This document shows positions 9,140-17,559 of a DNA stretch of 64,000 nt, piece by piece (position 1 is the stretch's first letter; each line of letters starts with the position of its first letter). The stretch lies in NCBI GenBank assembly GCA_905221605.1, contig CAJNDS010002361.1, positions 1 through 64,000 on the forward strand. Reading direction: 5' to 3'. The DNA comes from Symbiodinium natans (taxonomy: Eukaryota > Sar > Dinophyceae > Suessiales > Symbiodiniaceae). A program made the translations under genes and the position numbers. The notes beneath the pieces were generated by a model. It ran no database searches. It was given only the letters and a program-made list of their open reading frames with translations, and was not told the origin of the DNA.

Positions 9140-11380
9140 ATGTCGAATCCTTCCTCCGAACCCGACAATCTCGACCCTTGGCTCTTGTTCAGCCCCGCAG
9201 GTGTGGTCGACCGGACCGAGTGTGACTTGCGTGCCGCTGATGAGCAAGCCCAGTCTTTCGTTCGTTCTCTTCAGGGCTCTTTCCAAGGGGGTGAGTCGGG
9301 AGCCCTTGAAGATACTGAGGCTTTGGAGAGTCGCAACTGGGTCAACTGCACTAGGCCTTTTCAGGGTTTGCCCGGGGTTCCAGGGGACGACGAGGGTTGG
9401 GTCGACCCAGGCTGGGTTCAGGGCAGAGAGCCTGCATTCGGCCCACGCATACCGCCTTCGTCGTGTGCACCTACTTCAATTTCTGAAGCTGCTTGGTATG
9501 ACGCCTGTCGTGACTTGGAGACAGACGATTTCTTGAGTGCCACCTTGCGTGTGGCAAGCCATTCTTTTCAAGAATCCGATGACGCTTCGCTTCTGGTCCC
9601 TCTTCCAGATGACCGAATCTTGGGTGATTTCCAGCGTGCAGCTGTAGAGGCTACTTCACAACAGCGTTTTGAGAGCAGGCCGAGATTTTCATGGGAAACA
9701 TCTTCGTCTTTGCGTTTTTCCTGGGAGAGAGGAACGAGTCCTTTGCAAGTTATTGGTGCAATTGATTTTCTTGATCCAGAGGAATCCGATGACGAAGCAA
9801 AACGAAGGTGTGTGCCACCCACGACGGTTAAGTTCCTGAAACGCATCACAGTGGAGCGGTCGGAGGAAGACATCCGAACGGCTGCTCTTAAGAAGATGAG
9901 GCTGGTCATCTTGTGGGACCCAGAGGTGAGTAGCTTGGGAAGGTCTTTGCTGTCGTTGCTCGGTGCAGATGTAAACGAGGAGGCCATCAAGAAGTCTTTT
10001 TCGGATGCCTTCAGAACTAAAGCTTCCAGGACAATCTCAAAGCGAGGTGGGTCCCTCCTGAGGTATTTTTCCTGGTGCACAACAGAGAGCATAGACAGCC
10101 CTCTTGCAGTCGATGAGCCGACCATATACATGTATGCAAATTTCTTGCGTGACTCAGGAGCCAGACCGACCAGCGTGACGCATTTTGTGGAAGGCCTTCG
10201 CTTTGTGCACGGGGTCGCCAAGTTGCTGCACATGGAGCCTGAAACAGTCCTCTCCAGCCGGGTGCTTGGCATAAGCCGGGACCTATATTTGATGAAGCGT
10301 CCTCTGCAACAGAAACCTGAACTGACGGTTCCCATGTTGATGGCATTGGAAGCATTCTGTGTGGAAACTGGACCAGTACTTGCGTGCATTTGTGGACAGC
10401 TGCTGTTTTGTGCGCATTCGGCTGACAGATGGAGCGATTCTCAGAACCTCAAGGAGATTTCAATTCAGGAGTCCGACGGCGTGATCTTAGTTGTTGCATC
10501 AGGCTTGACATCCAAGACGACTGTCTCTAAGGAGGCAAAAACCCGGCTGCTTCCCTACGCAGCCCTCGGCTGTGGGTTGTCTGGCAACAATTGGGCGAAA
10601 GCTTGGCTGGAGGCTCGTGAACATGAAGGCCTCTCTCTTGAGAACTTTGCGCTGCCGTCACGCCTCGAGAGCCAAAACCGCTGGAGCACTGTTCAGATGG
10701 GAAGCGTCGAGGCGACCAGCTACCTGCAGGACTTTCTGATTTTGAAGGGAATCGATCAAGACCAAGCCATGCAGAGGGCGACGCATTCGTTGAAGGCCAC
10801 TTTGACATCTTGGGCGGGCCGCTGCCCTCGCCCAAAATTCAGTGGAGCGGAAAAGCGCCTTCTTGGACACCACATTGCTCCAAAGGAGAAATCACCGGCG
10901 ACCTACGCCCGGCAGCAGTACACCCTTTTGTACGGGCGAGTCATGGCGATGTTCGAAGCCATCCGCGCGGGAGACTATGACCCTGACTTGTCTGACGTTG
11001 ATCGGGTGGTGCAAGTGGCTGCAGCGGAGCGACCAGGTGCCGCCCAGGACGTCATTGCTCCGGAACCCGAGGCGCCTGTGCCACGACACGATTTTGACGA
11101 GTTCGAGGACCCCCCGTCTTCACAGAGCTCTGAAGCTTCTGAGGCTCCAGGCCGCGGTGGAGGAGGCTTAGAGAGGGCCCCTTTTGGGCCGAATGTTTCT
11201 GAAGATTCTCTTGTAGTGCACACAGTGTCCGGCATAACGCATTGTTTGAAGGATCAAGCCAACTTGTGGTGTGGCCGACCTCTCTCGAGGAATCATATTC
11301 CTTTCCGTGAAGCGGGGGTCTATTTTGAGGACCCTGACCCCTGTAAACAATGCCGGCGCATTTTGGAGGCTGCAGAGTGA
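9140..11380 (+). CDS. Element A tyrosine recombinase (746 residues)
   Basis: Starts at a true ATG. The N-terminal 240 residues are acidic and low in recognisable structure; residues 290-380 are a core-binding-like helical domain (LRYFSWC, FVEGLRFVHGV). Catalytic candidates are Arg430 (SADRWSDSQNL), a Lys in SGLTSKTTVSKEAKTR, His549 and Lys552 (THSLKATLTSWA), His577 or His578 (LLGHHIAP) and nucleophile Tyr589 (SPATYARQQY). His-x-x-Lys replaces the usual His-x-x-Arg. The C-terminus has a Cys/His module: ITHC, then LWCGRPL, then DPCKQCRRIL. YRs integrate the circular cDNA without target duplication. The gene lies before Gag, whereas DIRS-order elements usually place YR after Pol. Confidence 0.9.
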   Translation: MSNPSSEPDNLDPWLLFSPAGVVDRTECDLRAADEQAQSFVRSLQGSFQGGESGALEDTEALESRNWVNCTRPFQGLPGVPGDDEGWVDPGWVQGREPAFGPRIPPSSCAPTSISEAAWYDACRDLETDDFLSATLRVASHSFQESDDASLLVPLPDDRILGDFQRAAVEATSQQRFESRPRFSWETSSSLRFSWERGTSPLQVIGAIDFLDPEESDDEAKRRCVPPTTVKFLKRITVERSEEDIRTAALKKMRLVILWDPEVSSLGRSLLSLLGADVNEEAIKKSFSDAFRTKASRTISKRGGSLLRYFSWCTTESIDSPLAVDEPTIYMYANFLRDSGARPTSVTHFVEGLRFVHGVAKLLHMEPETVLSSRVLGISRDLYLMKRPLQQKPELTVPMLMALEAFCVETGPVLACICGQLLFCAHSADRWSDSQNLKEISIQESDGVILVVASGLTSKTTVSKEAKTRLLPYAALGCGLSGNNWAKAWLEAREHEGLSLENFALPSRLESQNRWSTVQMGSVEATSYLQDFLILKGIDQDQAMQRATHSLKATLTSWAGRCPRPKFSGAEKRLLGHHIAPKEKSPATYARQQYTLLYGRVMAMFEAIRAGDYDPDLSDVDRVVQVAAAERPGAAQDVIAPEPEAPVPRHDFDEFEDPPSSQSSEASEAPGRGGGGLERAPFGPNVSEDSLVVHTVSGITHCLKDQANLWCGRPLSRNHIPFREAGVYFEDPDPCKQCRRILEAAE

Positions 11381-11772
11381 TCGAAATCTTGAAGGAAAAC
11401 GAGTGCATCTGTCCTTGTGAACAGCACAGACGGTACATCCTTCTGGCCAATCTCAGGCGTCGCACCGAAGTCTGACAATCGGTGATTTTGCTCCCACTCG
11501 AACGCAAGTCGAGATCTTTGGGGAGAACAAGTTGAGCCTACTCCAGCTGACTCGAAGCCTTTATCGAGAATCACCCAGCTGTGAGAGCCGAGGCTTCATT
11601 CACCGTCAGAGCACTTCGGAATCACAGTCATGATAAAAGCTTGGGCTTCTGCTCGGGGAAACTGCGGACACGTTTGACTGTGTTGCAATACCCATCTTAC
11701 TTGACCGAAGTCGATCTTTAGGCTTCAACCTGACAAGGAGCGAGATCGTCCCGACTTGCTAGGTGTCGAGCC
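11381..11772 (+). other. Element A YR-Gag intergenic region
   Basis: 392 bases with no supported coding. It could hold a promoter or an internal translation signal for Gag-Pol, but nothing specific is recognisable. Confidence 0.4.
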
Positions 11773-12984
11773 ATGGCGGGGATTGCAGTGGATAGCGAGG
11801 CCTGGTTTTTGGAGCGTTGCCAGAAGGTCAAACTCAGCGAGTCCACCATTCGCACTCTTGTCGATGCGGGATTTAAGAGCTTCGGAACCTTGGCTTTTGC
11901 TGTGTCTACCACGCCGACACAATTGGATGAAGCCGATGTGAAGCGATGGATGGGAAACATCTTTCCACATGACTTCCCGCCTGATCAGTCCTCTAAGGTG
12001 AGACGTTTGATGTTTGAAGCCCAGAACCTAAGCGTGGCTGACATGAAGGCACGCGTGGAACCTGCCGCTGACACAGCTGCGGTTCGTGCTATGCCCAATG
12101 CGGAGCGCTTGGCCCGCCAGGAGGCCTTGAAGAAGCGTGTCACGGGCCTCATTCTTTCGCCTGAAACCTTGCCAGCACATTCCGTTGTGGACACTCTTGT
12201 CAAACAACTCGAGGATGGAGTCCTCCAGTACTTGCCAGCCTATCGCATCATCAGCCGTGCCCAGGAAGCTCAGATGTTGAAGAAAGACCAGCAAGTGGTG
12301 GTTGATGGCGAGGGGAACTTGAAGATGGCGAGCAAAGCCGAATCTGCCACTTGTGACACGCACACTGACTTAGCTCTGCGCAACGCTTGGACTCGTCGCT
12401 CGCTGGCATATGATCTCGCCGGCTTGTGCAGCTTTCAGGTGCTTGAGGAGTGGTGTCACAAATGCTTCCTTGCCTTGATGAGGCCCGTGCCCAGTGGTTA
12501 CTCCAAAGTAACCACTCATCAACTTATTGCTGCCGACAGGCACCTGTTCACGCTGGCTTCGCATGCGCTCCTTGGAAAACTTGCCGGCGAGCCCGGCCGT
12601 GAGAAGCCTTTGGAAACCCAGATCAAGCTGTTGTCCGAGTCGCAAGAGGTTTTGCAGTACCTTAACGCTCTCCCTACTCCTCCTCCTTCTGCCCCCTGGC
12701 CAGGCAAGCGCAAATGGGATGACCCCAAAGGCGGTGAGAAGGGCGATAAAGGGAAAGGTAAGGGGAAGGGCAAGTCGTCTAAGGGTGAGGTTCGCAAGGA
12801 GTTCACAGTGCCCGACGGCTGTGTCAGCCGCGTGAACGACAAGCCTGTCTGCTTTGCCTTCAACCAAGGAAGGTGCCGCTTTCGAGTTAACTCCAAGAAC
12901 CGTTGCGGCCGTGGTTTCCACATCTGTTGGAGGGCTGGGTGTGGTGGCGACCACCCTGGCCATCTGTGCACAAAGGGGTCTTGA
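11773..12984 (+). CDS. gag: Element A Gag-like nucleocapsid protein (403 residues)
   Basis: Starts at ATG in the context CCATGGCGGG. The N-terminus (DSEAWFLERCQKVKLSES) aligns by eye with the Gag starts of B and C. A block QLIAADRHLFTL near residue 255 recurs in all four Gags here (B: QLVEADRQVF; C: QLQAADRRLF; D: ELIAADRKIW). A Lys/Gly-rich stretch (GDKGKGKGKGKS) precedes a C-terminal zinc finger: PVCFAFNQGRCRF, NRCGRGFHICW, then CGGDHPGHLC. Role by analogy is packaging of element RNA into particles. The frame ends with TGA at 12982-12984 and continues in the same frame into Pol. Confidence 0.85.
   Translation: MAGIAVDSEAWFLERCQKVKLSESTIRTLVDAGFKSFGTLAFAVSTTPTQLDEADVKRWMGNIFPHDFPPDQSSKVRRLMFEAQNLSVADMKARVEPAADTAAVRAMPNAERLARQEALKKRVTGLILSPETLPAHSVVDTLVKQLEDGVLQYLPAYRIISRAQEAQMLKKDQQVVVDGEGNLKMASKAESATCDTHTDLALRNAWTRRSLAYDLAGLCSFQVLEEWCHKCFLALMRPVPSGYSKVTTHQLIAADRHLFTLASHALLGKLAGEPGREKPLETQIKLLSESQEVLQYLNALPTPPPSAPWPGKRKWDDPKGGEKGDKGKGKGKGKSSKGEVRKEFTVPDGCVSRVNDKPVCFAFNQGRCRFRVNSKNRCGRGFHICWRAGCGGDHPGHLCTKGS
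12982..12984 (+). other. Candidate readthrough UGA between Gag and Pol
   Basis: Gag and Pol share one frame, with only this TGA between 11773 and the Pol stop at 16719. The next base is C (TGA CTC), the leakiest context known for UGA in eukaryotes. No ATG occurs in the Pol frame until codon 266 of the open stretch starting at 13051, inside the methyltransferase domain, so independent initiation would lose the first domain. Elements B and C have TGA CAG at the same place. Confidence 0.65.
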
Positions 12985-15900
12985 CTCCGGGCGGGGGGCT
13001 CCGATCTTCCCCCGGAGCCTGCGCCGCTCTCCCCGCATTGTGTCACGCCCGTGCCTTTTGAGGCGAACTCTGTTGGCTTAGGTCCCGAAGCCCTTGCCGA
13101 GCAACTTCTTCGAAAGCCAACCTTGGAAGCCTTTGATGTTTTGCGAGTTTTCGACCTCTTGCCCAGGAATCCATCTAAACGAGATGCCTTCCATCACCGA
13201 AGCTTTGGTTGCGGTGCCTGGGTGTTCGGGTCCCAGATCGGAATTCGTACAGATACTAAGTCTTTTCCAAAGAGCTCCGCTCTCTTTTGCCGTTATGTTC
13301 ACCAAGTGAATCCTCACCACACCTTTTCCAGCCTGGTCTTGCTCGATGATGTTCAAAGCCCACTCCATGTGGACTGCAACAATGACCGCTCCTCCTGGAA
13401 CCTTGTCATCCCCTTGACCCGATTTCGCAAAGGCTACATCTGGGAAGAATGCGAAGGAGGGGCTGACCGCTTTGAAGACGCTTCTGGCACTTTTTGGGGG
13501 CGTCTGCATGATGTATCCGCCGGACCAGTCTTGCTTCATGCCGCCGTGAACCGCCATGCTGTTTTGCCTTGGGAAGGCCGCAGGGTTGTGCTGATTGCCT
13601 TCACCCCCCGGGATAGTCCCAAGCTTCCCCTTGCCGACCGTGACTGGCTGGGTGACATTGGCTTCCGCCTGCCCTCCTCATCCGCCTTGCCCACCCCTGG
13701 CCCGCCCAAACTCTTTCTCGAGGTCTTCTCCGGGTCCGCGACCCTGGCTCGAGCCGCCCAGAGGCTCGGGTTCACGGCCGTTGCTGTTGACAACTGTCCC
13801 CGGCGTCCTCAAGTTCCCACGGTTCGCCTTGACCTTGCTTCCGATATGGGCCGCGATGCCTTGTTTCGTTTGCTGCATGACAAAAAGCCTGCCGCGGTGC
13901 ATCTAGGCCCCCCTTGTGGCACATCGTCTCGGGCCCGTGAGCGGCCCTTGCCGGCCAAGTTACGCGCCCTCGGCCTCCGTGACCCTCGGCCGCTTCGGAG
14001 CGCCGACTTTCCCCTCGGCTTGCCTCACATTGACCCCGCCAGCCCTGATGGTTTGCGCCTCGCCGCTGCCAATCGTCTTTATGACTTGGTCTTTCATGTC
14101 CTGCTTTGGTGCGCTGAGCACGACTGTGTCTTCACTCTTGAAAACCCCACGAACTCGTGGTTCTGGAGTGTGCTGGCCTTGAAGGTCCGAATGCATGCTT
14201 CGCCCAAGGTCCGCCGTTGGTTCAGTGACTTGCATGAGATCATCTTCGACGCTTGTGAGCACGGTGGCGCTCGTCCCAAGTCCACCAAGCTCCTCAGCAA
14301 CCGGGCTGCCTTTGGCAGCCTTCGTGCCCGCTGCAGCGGCCGTCATGTGCACGAACCTTGGGGCGTCAGCTGGCGTGCTGGCGGTTGGGTGTGGTCCACT
14401 CATCTCGAGGCCCAGTATCCTGTTGTGTTGGCTGCTCGCTGGGCCGCATGCTTTGCTTCTGCTTGCAATGTCTCCCCTGGCCAGCCCGAGGCCCCCGACC
14501 CGCGCTTGCAGTCTCTCTCCGCGGTGGGACGCCAAACCCGTAAGCATAAGCCCTTGGTTTCCGAATACAAATTCGTGCGCATCATGCCCCGCGGCAAAAT
14601 TCCCTCATCCGGTTGCAAGGTCCTCGGCGCGCCTCCCGTGCAAGGGGGTGATTCGGGGGTCGCCGAGGCTCTTCCTGAGACTTCCCCAGACAGCGAGGGG
14701 CTTGGTTTGGATAGGGGTGAGGATTGCCAGGTTGGTTTCTACAGGGATCCTTGTGAATGGTTCCAGGCTGCTAAGAAAGTGTGCCACCCTCTTGACTCCG
14801 AGAACAAACTCCCAAAGGAGCTGAAAGCTTCTCTTGAGGCCAACATGGTAGCTGATCGCCGAGCCCTCTTTCTTCGTCGAAAACTTGCACTGATGAAAGC
14901 AGAGATCCTTTCCAAAAAGTTGGAACAAGACGAAAGCAAACTTCACTCAGCGATGCCATCGTGGATGCAGACCGTGATGCAAGGCAAGAGGATCCTACTT
15001 CTGGAGTCTTTGCTGCGACAGCACAATTTCGATGACATGGAGGCAATCGAGCTTTTGAAGTCGGGGGTGAAGTTGTCGGGTGTGTCCGAATGCCCTGCTG
15101 CCTTTGATGTCAAAGTGAAACCTGCCACGTCTACCGAAGCGGAGCTCCGTCAAGTCGCTCCCTTGAAACGGGCAGCGCTACTTTTGGAAAATCGTGCTTC
15201 CGATCCCGAGCTAGAACGCGATCTGCTGAAGGTGACCATGGACGAAGCGAAGGCTGGATGGCTTCAGGGGCCTTTCAGCAGTGAAACGGAAGTTTCTGAG
15301 CATCTGGGGAGAACAGATTGGAGTTTGATGCGAAGGTTTGGCGTTCGACAAGGAGGCAAACTGAGACCGATTGACGATGCCTGCGATTCCGACTTGAACT
15401 GCACTTTCACCAGCACCATGAAGCTAAAGTTACAGGACGGCGACTTCTGCATTTCTTTGGCCATGGAAATCGCAAAGCGCGTGATGGGAAAGCCGGGAGT
15501 CGTTCCCAGAGAGTGGAGTGGCCGATGCCTTGATCTAAGTGGTGCTTACAAACAGATGGCAGTTTGTGAGCAACATCGGAGCTTGTGCGTTCTGCTTCTG
15601 CGTGATGCCGATGGCCGACAAATCTTTTTCATTTCTTCAGCATTGGTTTTTGGGGCCTCAGCTTCAGTCGTTGCCTTCTTAAGAATAGCTCGGGCCTTGA
15701 GCTTCTTACTGAACGTCGTGCTGGAGATCCCTCATGCAAACTTCTTCGACGACTATCCAATCCTTGTGCCTTCGGAAGACGCTGAACAGGTGGGCCTCCT
15801 ATGCACGAAGTTTTTGCACTTGCTTGGTTGGAAACATGCCGAAATTGGAGAGGGTCACAAAGGCCTCCCCTTTGCGAAGTCCTTTGACGTGCTGGACTTG

Positions 15901-16719
15901 CATCTCGACATCTCTTGCATATCTTCGGGAACCTTGACAGTGGCTAACAAGCTTGGCCGGGTTGACCGACTCCTTGAGCGCCTTCGTGAGATCAAGCAGT
16001 CAGCAGTCCTTAGCCGCCACGAGGGCCAAGTCCTGCTGGGCCTCCTGCGGTACGCAGCTGGATTCTTCGGGGGCCGGACTTTGCGTTATATTTGTGAAGA
16101 CTTGAACGCCATAGTGCATCATGGACATCACCCTTCTCCTGTTGCGGTTAGACTGCTATGTCAACGCGCTATAACTGCACTGGAGTCGTCGAGGCCCCTA
16201 CAGCTCAAAGCAGATATGCCGAGTTCTCCGGTGCATCTCTTTACAGATGGCAGCTGGGAAAAAGGTGTAGCCGGAGTTGGGGCTGTGCTTTTCGACGCGC
16301 GCGATGGTTCGGCAGAGGTCTTTGGAGGCGAGATGCCAAAGGACATGGTAGAGTCGCTCCTACAGACCGACGGTGACCACTTGATTGGACAAATCGAAAC
16401 CTACGCTGTCGTGGCCATGCGGATACACTTGGCCCATCGCCTTTCGGGACGTCGAGTGATCATTTGGACAGACAATGAAGGTTGTCGATTCGGGCTCATT
16501 AAAGGCCGTTCGAAGTCCCACACGATGGACACCTTGATCAGAAGCTTCGCCGCTGCTGAGGATGCCGATCCAAGTCATACCTGGATATGTCGTGTGCCGA
16601 GTTACTCGAACATCGCTGATGGGCCTTCTCGGGGAAAGCCTGAGGAGGCTCTGAAGATTTCAGGAGCTGTCGCATGTCAGTCTTTTCCATGGATTCGGCA
16701 AGCATTCGAAACTACCTGA
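12985..16719 (+). CDS. pol: Element A Pol: 2OG-Fe(II) oxygenase-like, C5-methyltransferase-like, RT, RNase H
   Basis: Residues are counted from codon 13051. Domain 1 (about 25-210): LVLLDDVQSPLHVDCNND gives His106-x-Asp108, and NRHAVLPWEGRRVVLIAF gives a distal His169 and Arg177/178, the His-x-Asp...His...Arg pattern of 2OG-Fe(II) oxygenases. Domain 2 (220-470): LFLEVFSGSATLARAAQ (SAM-binding motif I), VAVDNCP (motif II), HLGPPCGTSSRARE (motif IV with Cys289) and TLENPTNSW (motif VI), as in C5-cytosine methyltransferases. RT: CLDLSGAYKQM (Asp828) and ANFFDDYPIL (Asp900, Asp901). RNase H: HLFTDGSWE (Asp1066), GQIETYAV (Glu1116), IWTDNEG (Asp1141), SNIADGPSR (Asp1190). All catalytic positions look intact. 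Oxygenase identity rests on motifs only. Confidence 0.85.
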   Translation, partial: LRAGGSDLPPEPAPLSPHCVTPVPFEANSVGLGPEALAEQLLRKPTLEAFDVLRVFDLLPRNPSKRDAFHHRSFGCGAWVFGSQIGIRTDTKSFPKSSALFCRYVHQVNPHHTFSSLVLLDDVQSPLHVDCNNDRSSWNLVIPLTRFRKGYIWEECEGGADRFEDASGTFWGRLHDVSAGPVLLHAAVNRHAVLPWEGRRVVLIAFTPRDSPKLPLADRDWLGDIGFRLPSSSALPTPGPPKLFLEVFSGSATLARAAQRLGFTAVAVDNCPRRPQVPTVRLDLASDMGRDALFRLLHDKKPAAVHLGPPCGTSSRARERPLPAKLRALGLRDPRPLRSADFPLGLPHIDPASPDGLRLAAANRLYDLVFHVLLWCAEHDCVFTLENPTNSWFWSVLALKVRMHASPKVRRWFSDLHEIIFDACEHGGARPKSTKLLSNRAAFGSLRARCSGRHVHEPWGVSWRAGGWVWSTHLEAQYPVVLAARWAACFASACNVSPGQPEAPDPRLQSLSAVGRQTRKHKPLVSEYKFVRIMPRGKIPSSGCKVLGAPPVQGGDSGVAEALPETSPDSEGLGLDRGEDCQVGFYRDPCEWFQAAKKVCHPLDSENKLPKELKASLEANMVADRRALFLRRKLALMKAEILSKKLEQDESKLHSAMPSWMQTVMQGKRILLLESLLRQHNFDDMEAIELLKSGVKLSGVSECPAAFDVKVKPATSTEAELRQVAPLKRAALLLENRASDPELERDLLKVTMDEAKAGWLQGPFSSETEVSEHLGRTDWSLMRRFGVRQGGKLRPIDDACDSDLNCTFTSTMKLKLQDGDFCISLAMEIAKRVMGKPGVVPREWSGRCLDLSGAYKQMAVCEQHRSLCVLLLRDADGRQIFFISSALVFGASASVVAFLRIARALSFLLNVVLEIPHANFFDDYPILVPSEDAEQVGLLCTKFLHLLGWKHAEIGEGHKGLPFAKSFDVLDLHLDISCISSGTLTVANKLGRVDRLLERLREIKQSAVLSRHEGQVLLGLLRYAAGFFGGRTLRYICEDLNAIVHHGHHPSPVAVRLLCQRAITALESSRPLQLKADMPSSPVHLFTDGSWEKGVAGVGAVLFDARDGSAEVFGGEMPKDMVESLLQTDGDHLIGQIETYAVVAMRIHLAHRLSGRRVIIWTDNEGCRFGLIKGRSKSHTMDTLIRSFAAAEDADPSHTWICRVPSYSNIADGPSRGKPEEALKISGAVACQSFPWIRQAFETT

Positions 16720-16734
16720 TAGCTCTCTTAAAAA

Positions 16735-17005
16735 GGGGGCATTTCGGGAGAGCAGGAAATCGCGAAACCTGATCGCATCCTGTGCATGCTTGCCCCACGA
16801 CTGAAGAAAAAGCGCGTCAGTGTAACTGGATGAATCTTTAACACATATATGGGATTAGGTTTCACATGTGTACATAGAAGATGAAATTATTTTCGTGATC
16901 TCACAAGATAGACCTTTTCGATGAAGCTTATTCCAATCATGAGGAATAAATCTCAAGCAAATTGAGTTCCTATTCTTTCATACAAAACCCCAACTTTTGT
17001 GAGAG
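16735..17005 (+). repeat. Element A split repeat B1
   Basis: 271 bases matching 17289-17559 with about two differences. Begins GGGGGCATTTCGGG sixteen bases after the Pol stop and ends TTTTGTGAGAG directly against A2. Confidence 0.95.
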
Positions 17006-17256
17006 GGAAAATTTCAGCTCGCCTGACATTTCTCTCTCAAACTAAAGTTGTAGTGCTCTTCCTTCGAGCACGGGGTTTTTAATAATCCTTTTTGCGACCT
17101 TTTTGAGTTGCGGAAAGTGTTTCGAGTTTTAAACGAATTTTCCTCAGCATCATGAACGTTATTTTTAGCCATGTGACTTGCTGCATGCTTGAATCCACAG
17201 TTGGCCCGTTCATGTTCACAGCTGCTCGAGCTCGGGCTGAGAGAAAATTTTTGTCC
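17006..17256 (+). repeat. Element A split repeat A2
   Basis: Second copy of A1. The B1/A2 boundary (GTGAGAG then GGAAAATTT) should be the junction of the circular intermediate. Confidence 0.95.
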
Positions 17257-17288
17257 CTCCCACCCACCCGTATCAATCTTGGGTATGG
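17243..17288 (+). promoter_or_regulatory. A2/B2 boundary signature with C-run/G-run hairpin
   Basis: GAAAATTTTTG, then a run of CCC-containing repeats (CTCCCACCCACCCGTATC) and a G-rich return arm ending in seven Gs. The same layout is found in B, C, E and the solo D-type terminus. Function unknown; a transcript 3'-end signal, a quadruplex or a priming structure are possible. Confidence 0.6.
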
Positions 17289-17559
17289 GGGGGCATTTCG
17301 GGAGAGCAGGAAATCGCGAAACCTGATCGCATCCTGTGCATGCTTGCCCCACGACTGAAGAAAAAGCGCGTCAGTGTAACTGGATGAATCTTTAACACAT
17401 ATATGGGATTAGGTTTCACATGTGTACATAGAAGATGAAATTATTTTCGTGATCTCACAAGATAGACCTTTTCGATGAAGCTTATTCCAATCATGAGGAA
17501 TAAATCTCAAGCAGATTGAGTTCCTATTCTTTCACACAAAACCCCAACTTTTGTGAGAG
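17289..17559 (+). repeat. Element A split repeat B2
   Basis: Terminal copy of B1. Element A ends here and the codons for the RNase H of element B resume at 17560. Confidence 0.95.

Larger units (their letters stand above)
8456..17559 (+). mobile_element. Element A: complete YR retrotransposon with split direct repeats
   Basis: A 9,104-base element flanked by A1 (8456-8706) and ending B1-A2-B2 (16735-17559). This is the Ngaro/PAT arrangement of DIRS-order elements, which replicate through a circular DNA joined by a tyrosine recombinase. It carries intact YR, Gag and Pol frames. A1 and A2 look identical and B1 and B2 differ at about two positions, so insertion is recent. It lies in the RNase H of element B, and removal restores that frame without any target duplication, as expected for YR integration. 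This is the best-preserved, potentially active element in the window. Confidence 0.93.

Noticed and set aside
9568-10389. Minus-strand 273-codon frame
   Set aside because: Shadow of the tyrosine recombinase on the other strand.
8456-17256. Reading A1 and A2 as LTRs
   Set aside because: A second repeat pair brackets A2, there is no integrase or protease, and a tyrosine recombinase is present.
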